DNA from: Tolypocladium sp. Sup5 PDA-1 | Taxonomy: Eukaryota > Ascomycota > Sordariomycetes > Hypocreales > Ophiocordycipitaceae | Assembly (NCBI GenBank): GCA_000750105.3 | Contig: JPHH03000001.1 | Coordinates: forward strand, 124,001-188,000 | DNA: 64,000 nt | Direction of reading: 5' to 3' | Shown: positions 1 to 10,426 of the stretch, in pieces | Position numbering within the stretch: the first letter of the stretch is position 1 | Layout: each line of letters opens with the position of its first letter | Position numbers and translations under genes: made by a program | Notes under the pieces: generated by a model | Told to the model about the DNA's origin: nothing | What the model saw: only the letters and a program-made list of their open reading frames with translations | Database searches by the model: none

Positions 1-191
1 TTGCCGATACTGACGAACAAGGCGGTGCCGATGGAGCCGCCAATGGCGATGAGCTGGATCTGGCGGTTGTTGAGGCGCCGGTGGAGGTCGTCGGCATTGT
101 CACCCAGGTGGCTGTTGACGACGTCGCCAAGCTCGGGGGAGCCTGGTACCTCGAGCTTGGTCGACTGCTTCTCCTCGTCTGTGGTCGCCAT
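1..191 (-). CDS. Amino-acid permease, N-terminal fragment (runs off left edge)
   Basis: Read on the minus strand from the ATG at 189-191, the frame stays open to the window edge and gives about 63 residues. A hydrophilic acidic/Lys-rich cytosolic tail is followed by LHRRLNNRQIQLIAIGG and then SIGTALFVSIG. This is the hallmark entry into the first membrane helix of fungal YAT/AAP-type amino-acid permeases (APC superfamily), which import amino acids at the plasma membrane. Only the tail and part of TM1 are present, so the substrate cannot be assigned. The long gene-free stretch upstream leaves room for its promoter. Confidence 0.8.
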   Translation of the reverse strand, partial: MATTDEEKQSTKLEVPGSPELGDVVNSHLGDNADDLHRRLNNRQIQLIAIGGSIGTALFVSIG

Positions 192-384
192 GATGGCGGT
201 TGGACGGTTCCTGCGAATGCGCCAGATAGACCGCAATCCCGAATGTTCCCCTTTTGTCGCAAAGCTGAAAACTCGACACCACCAGCTGTCTCACTCACAC
301 GCACGGGAGGTGGGTGAGGTGGTGGAGTATAAGCGAAGCTGGGGTATTGCGGAGGAGCAGGGAGCGGAGGGAGGAAGAGCGAAG

Positions 385-405
385 AGGAGGAGGAGGAGGA
401 GGAGG
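385..405. repeat. GAG/GGA purine microsatellite
   Basis: A run of GAG triplets lies about 200 bp upstream of the permease start codon. It is a simple repeat in a probable promoter; no function can be read from it. Confidence 0.6.
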
Positions 406-2815
406 GCGACGATGTTAGGATAAAGGAAGGATGGGGGGGGGGATCGGCAGAAGGAAGGAGACAAGGACGGAAAAGTTCCCAAGAAAGTCAAGCAGGAGCG
501 ATGGGAGGGACGCGGGTGGTATATACGTCAGATCCAGCAGATGTTGCAGCACCTCGCACTTTGCCGGGACCATTCAAGTACCAAGTACGGACTACGGACC
601 AAGGTACCCTGCCAATTGCCCAGGACCGGCAGGGAAGGAGGCCCTTTGGCTTCGTCGGTGCCGTCAGAAACGCGAACAAGAGCGGCGCCAGCAATAGATT
701 GAGACGGACGGTCCGTCCGATGTGGGGCACGGCTGAGCATTCCAGCACGCTACTCGACGGGTACCCAGTACTTGGTACCACCTCTGCGCGGCGGTGCGAT
801 TTGGTGCGACTTGCTGCGACTTGCGGCCAACAGCTGGGGCGGAAGTGGTCTTGGCGTTTTGGGTTCGGTGTTTTTGCATTTCTGCTTTCTTTCCTGCCAC
901 ACGCTCGCCTCGTTTGCGGCCCTCTTTTTCGCTCACATCCACCAGGGCACCCGCACTAAGAAGGCGCCACTAACGAGAGCATGTACCGCCAATGTACAGC
1001 TGGGCTGCTGGGCTGCTGGGCTGCTGCACTGCATGCATGCGCCATCACCTCTTCTGCTGCTGAGTCGGCGCTCAAGATTCCCTCCTCGACGAGGAGGATC
1101 AACGAGCCAGCAAGGGCTGCCAGACAAACACTGCACTATCAATCGATGACGTGCATGGTGTTGAGTACCATTTGTTACCATTGGTGCGCCACGCAGCAAG
1201 ATGCTGGCTGGGGTCGTCAGTTTAGACACTTCCAGTGGTACGCACTCATCTGCCACCACCTCTATCTCGACTGCATCCGGCCTCTTCAACACCAACGGTG
1301 TGCCAATCACGCCGTAGCCGGCGCCGGCAATGACAACATCGGCCGTGGCAGAGTCGAGGTACGAGATTCTACACCTCGATTGATAGTGGTATGCGGCCTT
1401 TCACCTGTACAATCAGCCTACTTGCAACTTGTCGTCGTTGCCGGAGTGGAGCTTCCCAAGGCCCCATCCACAGTGCTCTTCCGCCTCCAAGTCAGTCTCT
1501 GAGGCTTCTGCGGTCTTTCTTCATTTTTCTCATCGCCCTTTCGGGTGGCGTATTAAATCTCCGCATTGGCAGAATGAACAGAACGTGGCCCGAAAGCGGC
1601 CGTCCTCGACTCTCGAGACGCTCTTGACCCAGGCACGAGTGGCCGATATCACAAGGGAACTGATGCTGGACTCTTGGTCGTGTCATCCTCACTCTCACGA
1701 GTACTACTCGTAGGTACCCCCACAGGGTCCGTGAAACCCTGCACTGTGCCACCCCATGGGTCTTGCCCCAGTTGCAGTCGCTAGTAGCCGTGCCTCCCCA
1801 GAGCGGTTCGGCGTCGCGGAATGCGCAGCCTCGTGTGAGGTCACTGAACATTGTCACGGCGGATGCAAGGCTTGGCATCTAAGACGGAGACGGATAACGT
1901 ACAATGTAGCGGCCGCAGCAGGAGATGCCGCTGGGATGCAGGATTGCCGTCATCATGGCCTTTCTGGAAGCCTGCCCGACCGGTCCCATGGCGCACGATG
2001 CAGCACGTGGAGGTTCGCCATGTGGTCCCTCCGCATGCTGATGATTGCCCTTGTTTCGTTGAGATTTGGGATCTCTGAGGCCGCAGGGATCTGCCTCTGG
2101 TACTTGACGAGTACGAGCAGCCGGTGCTCGCTCCTGCGTGCATCTGGCTGGGGAGCGGAGATGGCCCAACACGATCCATGGCTAAGCCAAACTACGTAAT
2201 GGCGCATGGTGTCGCTGCGCCTTCGTCGCCCATTGACATTGACGAGCCGACACTTTAATACCGCGAAGGGTGTGGTGGGCTGTTGTTGGCCGCCCTGTGG
2301 CTGGCCGCAGAACTGCGACCCGTGGCGAGACGGGCATAGCGCTCGCGCCGCCTTTTCGACTTTTGTGTGACTCGATTAGGCTGCAGTTTTTCATCCATCC
2401 TTGCCCATCCTCAGTTTTTGCCTGTCCTCCGCTGCGGGCCTCGAGGGCGTGGTCCAGCCAGTCAGGCGACATGTCCGGCTCGTCGTCTGGAAACGGAGAA
2501 GCCGAGCCCCGGCAAGCATCCTATACGGAGTGACCTTTCGAAACTCCTGCCCACGGGCGCAGCGACAACAGCACAGCCATCCACCAACGCAGGTGCACGG
2601 GACTATTTGTTCGGTGCAGCACAAAATCCACATGCGTGACCTAGACTGGTCAAAGAAACGAAGGACGTGGCCGAGTGCTTGCGAGCCTGCCATTGGGTCC
2701 CGTGTCCCCCGTTCGGCGTTACAGTGCCTCGTGCATATTTAACCTGGCTTTTTGCAGATCGAGCCAGCCATTAGGCTTTTCTCTCAACACCGGAGAAAGA
2801 GAAGGGTTTACCTCG

Positions 2816-2838
2816 GACCCTTGAACTGATAAAGGGTC
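2816..2838. repeat. Inverted repeat, 7-bp arms
   Basis: GACCCTT and AAGGGTC are separated by a 9-nt loop. A third AGGGTC lies just downstream. It is intergenic, with no T-run to suggest a terminator. It may be chance. Confidence 0.35.
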
Positions 2839-3390
2839 TCAGGGTCGTTCATTCGAGAGCAGAAACTGACCGCGAATTTCAAGCAACGGAGCCTCATGCG
2901 GATCACGAAGAGCCCGCTTCCAAAAGCGGCGCCGCCGTCAGGAACTCAGCCAGCCATCTTACACTGACGTCATGCGGCGCGACGACCTTTTGGTTTAGGA
3001 TCCGCACTGTAGCCGTCCGCGGCCAGTGGCCCCGTCTCACCCTGGTTCGCACAGTCAATTGGATAGTCCATCGCATTGCCCACAGCCTGGGCTCTGGCGT
3101 CCATCGTTCCACTTCATCGCTCAATTGTTGCCAACGTCTGGCCCGCGACCAACCGCCAGGGTGAGCGAACCAGTGGGTTGCTTAAACGACGGGCATGGCA
3201 TGGCGTCGTTTTGCTTCGACCGCTGGCCAAAGACGCGGCGGGAGAGCAACGACAGGGCTGCCGCAGGATCCGTCCTTGGCGTACGACATGATATCACGTT
3301 GGCCGAGTGAGCAATGGGCATTGATGCCGGTGTTCACGGCTGGGATAGATGGTGACACGGGACTTTCACCGCCGGACAGATCGTCTGCCC

Positions 3391-3440
3391 ACCCACTGCA
3401 GTGGGTTGGAGCAACCCACCATGCCACCCACTGGGTTGGA
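3391..3440. repeat. Palindrome and hairpin cluster
   Basis: A perfect 16-nt palindrome ACCCACTGCAGTGGGT (3391-3406) overlaps a second inverted repeat, GTGGGTT / AACCCAC, with a 5-nt loop (3401-3419). An imperfect second copy of the CCCACTG-GGTTGGAGCA unit follows to about 3440. It could be a binding-site cluster or a trace of an old insertion; the sequence alone does not decide. Confidence 0.5.
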
Positions 3441-4830
3441 GCAGATGGTGTCAACCTGTGGCCCCGGCTCGTGTCCAACATGTCTCCTTGTGTTGAGCAT
3501 GCTTCGCCGAAACGAAACGCCTCTAAAGTGGACCCGTTCGTGTCGTACGGACGACATCCGCGCTTCGTTTGAAGGAGCATGCGGTTCACAAAGACGTGCC
3601 GCTGATTGGCGGCTCGCCCACAGCTCGCTGACGGCGCGGATGAGCTGAGCCTCGGGCCGTCGCTGTCGCGTGACTTTGCTCCTGAAGAGGCAGACCAGAG
3701 GCAGACAAGATTCGCAGACTACCGCGGATAGTGTGAAATTAGCAGGCCATCCTGACCGTCCGTCTGGCCAACCGTTTGCCTCGTAAATGCCGTCGTGCGA
3801 CCGACCGATGTTACCAGGTACAGTGCGCCTGAGTCGACGTCGTTCTGCGCGAGTAATTGGAGTGGTGGCAGAAGCACAGTGGGGCAACGTGCAGAGACTT
3901 TCGCACCCTAACAGGCCGTAACGTGGAATCCCTGCACTGATCAGTGGCCCGAAGCTAGCCTGCTGAGTCGTTCCGTTTGCCACGGTCTGGGCGCCTGGGG
4001 GCATGGCCTGCCCCCGTCGCAATTACGGACCGGCAAGGAGAGCCTCCCAGACGATCCTTTCCGTCCCAGGCGACGGTGTGCCCCGACGGGGTCTGGAAGG
4101 GGGGGAGGTTGGAAACAGAGTGCGATTGAAGGCAGGCCATGGATGGTCGACTGCAGTCAAATAAGCAGCAGCAGAATACGGCTTGTCCATCTGGGGAAGC
4201 AATGTTGCGTACGGCTGTTCAAGGGTATGACTCTGCTACGGAGTTGCTCTTATATGTCTTCGTGGCTGCCCGGTTCTCTGTGGAATTCTTTCAAACGTGC
4301 CAGGTAGGTGGCCTCAATTCTTTTCCGCAGCTCCTGTTCTACCTCGTCATGTTTCACGCGTCTCAGCAATCACTCGAGATTCGTTGCTGGCGCAAAGGAA
4401 TTTATGGTGAGAACGAAACATCGTAGAAATTTACCCCTCCAAATTGCCCCGCCCCCACCATCGTAGACGGGCGCACAAGAAGTCGTCACCAATTAACAGT
4501 CCATCGAGCTTCGTCGCGCCAGCATCTGCCAAAGAATCAGACTTGCGATACTTTGAAGGTGGATTGCATCAGACAGTCCTTCGATTGCTGCGCGTCATGA
4601 CCGGTTTTGAGCTGCGGTTCAGGTCTTGAAAAGGGATCTTTTGCGGAAGGTGCGAACCAGCTTGCATCCCGCCAGACCAAACGATTTTTCGGCCCCGGCT
4701 TTTTTCCCCTTGCATCGGTTCCCTCATCGCATCGTCACCAGCCACCTGGTTTGCGCCTTGATCCAGTCTCCCGGTACCTACTACCCTGCTTGCTCTGTAG
4801 CTGCTGAGACACGCAGCTTCAGCAGCGGCC

Positions 4831-7800
4831 ATGGACGTCACCGGCCAGAGCTCCGGCGCCGACGCGCGAGCGAGCGACAACACGACGACGTACACACCCG
4901 AGAGCCACGGCGATGCTGCCCGCGCGCTCTCGATCCTGGCGGATGGCGGGGTAGCTGGGAAGCTGATCGAGGCCCACGTCTCCCAGATAGATGCCTCCTT
5001 TGCGCCAGCCTCGGCGCCGGGCTCAGATGCTTCCTCTTCTGCACCTGACGGCCGGGTTGCCTCCGCCGCCGAGATTCTGGCCGTCGGGCTTGCTGCCTTT
5101 GATGCTTTCCTCCAAGCAAACGTCACTGGCCCAACTCTCCCGGGCGATTATATCACCTCCGTCGAGAACCGCTTCGTCAAGGCCTGGACAGCTTCCAGCC
5201 GTAGCGCCGATATCAACGCTCCCCCATCCTCCTCCGCCCTCCAACGTCTCCGAAGAGCCTGTCTCGGGCACCTCGATGTGGATGGAGTCTCTCCCTACGC
5301 CCACATTCCATACCTCGAGCTCTTCTCCCTGGCAAGATATGTTTTCACCAACGCCCTAGCTGGCGAGAGCGAGTCTGTTCTGGAGGTGGAATCCCCATAC
5401 TCGGGAAGAGCTGGCAAGTACAGCGTTGCCTGGATGGGGCTGCGGATCAACATCTGGCACTACAAGCTGCTCACGCAGCCTAGCCTGGGCCCCGGATCCA
5501 ACTTCACCAAGAGCTCGCAATGGAGCGACGTACCAACCTTGGCTTCCGACATCCTGGCCTCCATGGATGCCTTGCTGGGTCATATTTCCGACGAGGAAGT
5601 CTGGTCGACCGCCGAGACCTGGAGCCGCGAGGAAAAGGCCCAGTTCCTCATCGAAGCGGCCAACAACTACATCTTGCTCGGCCGATATGACAGAGCTAAA
5701 GACGCCCTCAGGGACGCGACTCGGGCGAGTGGCCTGGTGTACGCACTGTCCGGCGCTCTCGGCAAGAGGACCAGGTTTCAAGAAAAGAGCACCAGTCAGC
5801 TGGTTGTCCTTGCTCGGAGTGGTGGTGGGCAGGATGCCGCCGCTACAGAAGACGCCGAAGATGTCAAGCCAGATGCGCTGCAGCTCAACAACGACACTCT
5901 CCTGGAAGAAATCCACTTTACCAAGGAAGGGAACAACGAGGCCCAAGCTACCGCCCTGCCACCTAGCCTGGCAGATCTATCTCCAGACGACCAGCCGCAG
6001 CTGTCTCCTCTCGACCAAATCGTCCTCCTCACAGAAGCCACCATCAAGGATGCCTTCTCGCCCGTCGATACGCTAACCTCCGAGGAGGTGCTGCCCTTTG
6101 CCGTCCGTGTCCTGGCTGACAAGTCTACCAACTGGCAAGTCTATACCCAGGCCCTGCTGGTGCGCTCCAGGATAGAGGTCCACAGGAGCAGGACCGTGGA
6201 GCGCGGCGTTCTCCAACTCCAAGCGGTCGCGGACCAGGTTATCACGGACACCTCAAGTGCCCCGAAGCAACCCGAGGAGCCAGCCAAGGAGGGCTCCGAT
6301 GCGGTCGACGTACCGGCCATTCAAGTGATAGCGCCGGGTCAGGACGCCGCAGCCAACAGCCAGGCTCCCACATCCTTCTTGCCCGCCCCGAAAGCATCGG
6401 AATCTGCTCCTGCTCACATACGCCTCCGTTACATCCACGCGCTTTGCACACCACCTCGGTGGCATCTTGAGTCTGAGCTTGCCTACGCATGGGCGGGTGT
6501 CGGGTCGCTCTCGTCCGCTCTTGAAATCTTCAAACGCCTCCGCCTCTGGGCCGAGGTCGCCCTCTGCCTGGCCAGCGCTGGAGCTATTGATGACGCAGAC
6601 GGTCGAGGCAGTGGTGGAGAAGAAAAGGCCAAGGCCATCATTCGATGGCGCCTTTTCCACCGGTCCGGAGACGATGCCTCGGCGTCGACTGGTCCAGATG
6701 ATGAAGGTGTAGAAGACGCAACAATTCTCAAGGTGAAGGATTATTCAGGCCCCGAGCGAACCCCTCCGCCACCAAACGCCGCTCGGCTGTGGTGTATCCT
6801 CGGCGACCTCGAGAGCAACCCGAGCCACTACGAACGGGCGTGGGAGATTTCCAAGCGTCGATATGCCCGAGCACAGAAGTCCCTGGGTGAGCATTACCTG
6901 CAGCAAAAGGACTGGAATAAGGCCCAGGAAGCGTACAAGCTGGCCACGACCGTCAACCGCCTGAGTCCCGAGATATGGAGCCGCCTTGGGGATATTAGCC
7001 TGCGCCTGGGCAAGTTTGAGGAAGCCGCAGAAGCTTTCAACCGCTCTATAGGCAGTGCCACCGATACGGCAGGGGGTGAGGATGCAAGGACATGGAGCAA
7101 CCTGGGGAGTGCTCTGTGGAGCTTGTACCGCGAGGTGGCTGCCGAAGCCAGGGACGGCGACGGCAAAGGTGACTCGACTGCTCAAGGTGTCGACGATGAG
7201 GAGAGCGAAGACAGCCCCAGGCTGACTACTGGGACGTCTCGCGATCCCAGCACCCTCCTCGCTCAGGCTCTCGCGGCTTACAAGAAGGGCGCGTCCATCG
7301 CCCACGAGAACTGGCGCATCTGGGACAATGTGCTTACCCTGGCATCGCGCATGCGGCCGCCTCCCGTACCGGAAATCGTCCTCGCTTTGAAGCACATCAT
7401 CCGCATCCGCAAGAGCGAAGAGGCCATTGACGCAGACGTGATATCGGCGCTACTGCAGGACGTGGTCCTCGTCAAGGAAACGGACGCGGCGAGCGGCGTG
7501 TACGAGCCCCCCCGAGGATCTACGGAACGGCTCGTCACGCGGCTCCTCGAGGAAGAGGTCGTGCCGCTCATTACGAAGCGATCTGAGCTCTGGGCGCTCG
7601 TGGCACGCCTCCGCACCTGGCGGCGAGACTATGCCGGCGCCATCGAAGCCTCGGAGCGGGCTTGGCGCGCGGCGGTCGGATCGTCTGGAAGCGGCGGCGC
7701 GGGCCTGCTTCCCGGGGATTCGGCATCGGCAGACTGGACGGCGGACGAGGCGGCGTGGGCCGAGGCGGTGGAGCGGACCGACGAGCTGGTCTCGGTCCTC

Positions 7801-7962
7801 GAGAACTGGGGGCCGGACGTCGAGACCATCGGGGCGCGATGGCGAGGCAAGGCGAGGAGCGCCGTGCGCAGCGTCATGGGCCGCGGGAAGGAAAGCTGGG
7901 AGGGCAGCGACGGGTGGAAGACGCTGGAGGGCATCATGGAGGGTCTCAAGGTGGAAAGGTAG
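4831..7962 (+). CDS. EMW1: TTC27/Emw1-like tetratricopeptide repeat protein
   Basis: This is a single-exon gene of 1043 aa. The diagnostic block lies in the C-terminal half. From about residue 651 it reads RLWCILGDLESNPSHYERAW and continues into ISKRRYARAQKSL, and TPR helices with AQEAYKLATTVNRL and WSRLGDISLRLGKFEEAAEAF follow to about residue 745. That arrangement matches the TTC27 family, whose yeast member Emw1 (YNL313C) is essential and linked to cell-wall maintenance. The N-terminal half is helical with acidic, low-conservation loops. Length fits the family (about 800-1000 aa). The ATG at 4831 is the first in the frame before the conserved part. It converges on the GYF gene. The exact molecular role is unknown. 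Confidence 0.85.
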   Translation: MDVTGQSSGADARASDNTTTYTPESHGDAARALSILADGGVAGKLIEAHVSQIDASFAPASAPGSDASSSAPDGRVASAAEILAVGLAAFDAFLQANVTGPTLPGDYITSVENRFVKAWTASSRSADINAPPSSSALQRLRRACLGHLDVDGVSPYAHIPYLELFSLARYVFTNALAGESESVLEVESPYSGRAGKYSVAWMGLRINIWHYKLLTQPSLGPGSNFTKSSQWSDVPTLASDILASMDALLGHISDEEVWSTAETWSREEKAQFLIEAANNYILLGRYDRAKDALRDATRASGLVYALSGALGKRTRFQEKSTSQLVVLARSGGGQDAAATEDAEDVKPDALQLNNDTLLEEIHFTKEGNNEAQATALPPSLADLSPDDQPQLSPLDQIVLLTEATIKDAFSPVDTLTSEEVLPFAVRVLADKSTNWQVYTQALLVRSRIEVHRSRTVERGVLQLQAVADQVITDTSSAPKQPEEPAKEGSDAVDVPAIQVIAPGQDAAANSQAPTSFLPAPKASESAPAHIRLRYIHALCTPPRWHLESELAYAWAGVGSLSSALEIFKRLRLWAEVALCLASAGAIDDADGRGSGGEEKAKAIIRWRLFHRSGDDASASTGPDDEGVEDATILKVKDYSGPERTPPPPNAARLWCILGDLESNPSHYERAWEISKRRYARAQKSLGEHYLQQKDWNKAQEAYKLATTVNRLSPEIWSRLGDISLRLGKFEEAAEAFNRSIGSATDTAGGEDARTWSNLGSALWSLYREVAAEARDGDGKGDSTAQGVDDEESEDSPRLTTGTSRDPSTLLAQALAAYKKGASIAHENWRIWDNVLTLASRMRPPPVPEIVLALKHIIRIRKSEEAIDADVISALLQDVVLVKETDAASGVYEPPRGSTERLVTRLLEEEVVPLITKRSELWALVARLRTWRRDYAGAIEASERAWRAAVGSSGSGGAGLLPGDSASADWTADEAAWAEAVERTDELVSVLENWGPDVETIGARWRGKARSAVRSVMGRGKESWEGSDGWKTLEGIMEGLKVER

Positions 7963-8600
7963 GAGGTGGATGATGACGATGATTATGATGCATAGATCTG
8001 CTTGGATGGCGTGTTCAAGGCTAGGCAAAAGTTTGAAAAGGGCACGGAGATGATACCACAAGTCGATGCAAATTCTACACGGCCTTGCGTTGACTCGCAG
8101 TCCTCGGCATCGAATGGGCCACTCACACCGAGCAAAGGTAAGGGTTGTTCCCATCGTTGGCCTCACCAGCGCAAGGATAGAACTATTTGTTTAGCCATTG
8201 CATTCTCAGATTTCGCTGCATGTGTGGTACATTCAACTCGTCATCGCTGCTACATAAACATACATCCCACGCCGGACCAGGACGCGAGCGAGCCACCATG
8301 TCACATGCCTCGAACCCCGGTCCTATCCACTCCCTTGTCAAAGGCGCAAGCCTTCCAGCTCCAGCAAGCCTATCCCTCCGCAGCCTCGCCGGCAGCCACC
8401 GCTGCCACAGCGGTACTCGTACCCAAAGAAGCTCTCGCACACGAGATCATAGCATCACCACCGCCCCGTGCTTCTTCCGAGCCTGACAGGTTCCGCCAAA
8501 AGACAGGATAAAAGGCACTAGGGGCCAAAATCAGAACCAGCAGCCCGGAAGCACTCTCTTACGCTCGGCGCTCCTTCAACACATCAAAGGGCAACCCGTT
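7963..8600. other. Convergent intergenic region
   Basis: This stretch holds the 3' ends of the convergent TTC27-like and GYF genes. It contains an ATGATGATGATTATGATG-like run right after the stop at 7962. The plus-strand frame of 169 aa across it has no recognisable domain and is not called. Confidence 0.5.
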
Positions 8601-10393
8601 CTATTTCTTGCCCTTCTTTCGGCTCGGCACGACCTTGAAGCCTGCACCCTGAATGCTGCCACTGCCCTCGTTCTCCTTGGGCTGCGTGCTGCCGCTCCGC
8701 TTGGCCACCTCGGACCATCCGCCAGCGGGGCCGGCTGACTTGGTGCTGTCCGAGGGAGGCTGCTTCTCCACGACGCCCTTCTCTGCGAGCTTCTTGCGAC
8801 GGACGTACTCTTCAGCAAAGTGGCGTGCGTCCATGGTCTTGGAGTTGATATACACGGCGTCGGCGATGATGCCCGTGTCGAGAGGGAGCGCTTCGAGGTC
8901 GGCCTGGAAGTCGGAAACTGTGAAGGTGTGAGTAAGGGGCTCAGAAATCAGGTGGAGGAATCGACTCACTGTCAGCCACGTTTGTGATGCCTCGTGAAAG
9001 CTCCCTGCGAGTCCACTTGCTGAACTCCTCCATGGCAGCGCTGGCCGCATCGACTCTGCCATTAGAAGTGCCGGCGGCAGCAGGGGTCTTGGCGACGGGC
9101 TTGGCGGCTGGGACGGGCGACTTGACGTTGCTCGTGCTGAGGGATCGTCCCTGGGCCGATGGTCCAGTTGGAACCTTGACCTTGCCACCGGCACCGACCG
9201 TAGCCCAACCGCTCCCCGCGGGCGCGGCAGCAGCCGGAGCACCCGGGCCGGGACTCTGATTGGGCCTGCCGGCGAGATTCGCGTAGCTCTTGGAGGATAC
9301 ACTGGGCGCTGGGGAACCAGACTGGACAGCGGTATCCCTCGCCTTTTGCTTACGAACCTCCTCTTCCCGCTGGATCTCAGCCAGGGTCTTCTTGCTCGCG
9401 GATGAAGCGGCGTTGGAAGCGCCCGGGGCAGGACCCTTTGTAGAGCCAGGTTTGACCCATGGGCCGGCCGAGGAGACGGGCGAGCCGTGTCCCCAGGTGC
9501 TGGTTGCGGGAAGACCTGCGGCCGCAGCGGCAGCGACCTGCCTTTCCCTTTCGCGCAACAACGCGGTCTCTTGCTCTATGGCGGCCTTACGCATGGCGGC
9601 AGCGGCTTCTTCGGCTTTAGCCGCCTTTCGAGCTTCCGCCTCTTGAATTTCCTTGAGGCTCGGTCCTTTCGGCCCGTCTTGACCGGCGTCCTTTGCCCAT
9701 GGTGCCAGCGGAGGAGGCTGGGTTACGTCCGGCGTCCCGCTCTGAGACCGGCTGTATTGCTCCGGGAGGTTGGACCGGACTCGCTGAGCAGTCGGCGCTG
9801 GCAGAGGCGTCGACGACGAAGGAGGAGGGAACGGCATTGGCATGTCGGGGTCAACGGGTTGACTGGCCGCGGCAGCCGCCGCCTGGGCCTGCTGTACCTG
9901 CTGGGTGAGAGAGAGGGCTGCATCCTCGGCGTGCTTCTTCTTGCCGGCCTTGCCGGCCTTGCCAGAATGCACTGATGCTGCAGCGGCTTTCGGGGCTGGA
10001 ACGTCGTGAGTAGTAGCTGCCGCTCGGGCGATGTCGGCATTTGCCTTGTTTTCCTTGGCAGCCTGCTCCGCGTCATGCTGGGCACGCAGATCCTCAAACT
10101 CTTGCAGACGCTCCCTAAAACCCTCGGGATCCCCCGAGAGCTGGTCGGTTTCGGGCAGACCAGATCTCAAATCAACATCGCCAGGGAACATCCCCCGTTG
10201 CTGGTGCGCATCCAGGTCGATGCCGGTAGAGCCCTGAAACGACGCGAGCACCTGGCGTTCGGCAGAAGTGAGGTTTACCAGGTCATCTGGCCGAACAGCG
10301 TCTCCGTTTCCCGGCGGGCCGGAGCGCATGCCGGGCTGAGCTCCCCCAGAATGGTCGAGGAACCCGCCCGGCGGCATCGAGCCGATGGGAGGC

Positions 10394-10426
<33 letters not shown>

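Larger units (their letters stand above)
192..4830. other. Gene-poor spacer of about 4.6 kb
   Basis: No open frame here resembles a known protein. The longer ones (147 aa on plus near 1.8-2.2 kb, 218 aa on minus near 3.4-4.0 kb) have low-complexity, Arg/Ser/Pro-rich composition typical of chance frames in GC-rich DNA. The stretch contains a GGA-rich purine tract (about 385-405), paired GGTACC sites around 760-780, a hairpin at 2816-2838 and a palindrome cluster at 3391-3440. It separates the divergent permease and TTC27-like genes and probably holds both promoters. Confidence 0.5.

Noticed and set aside
1697..1717. Dispersed GTAC-rich motifs (also near 575, 768, 23335, 29749, 45800, 60428) as an element family
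   Set aside because: The copies are very short and not flanked by longer similarity, so a mobile element cannot be argued from this window.
8318..8334. GGTTCGAG on minus as a tRNA T-loop
   Set aside because: The flanking bases do not form a T-stem, and no acceptor stem or anticodon arm can be drawn.
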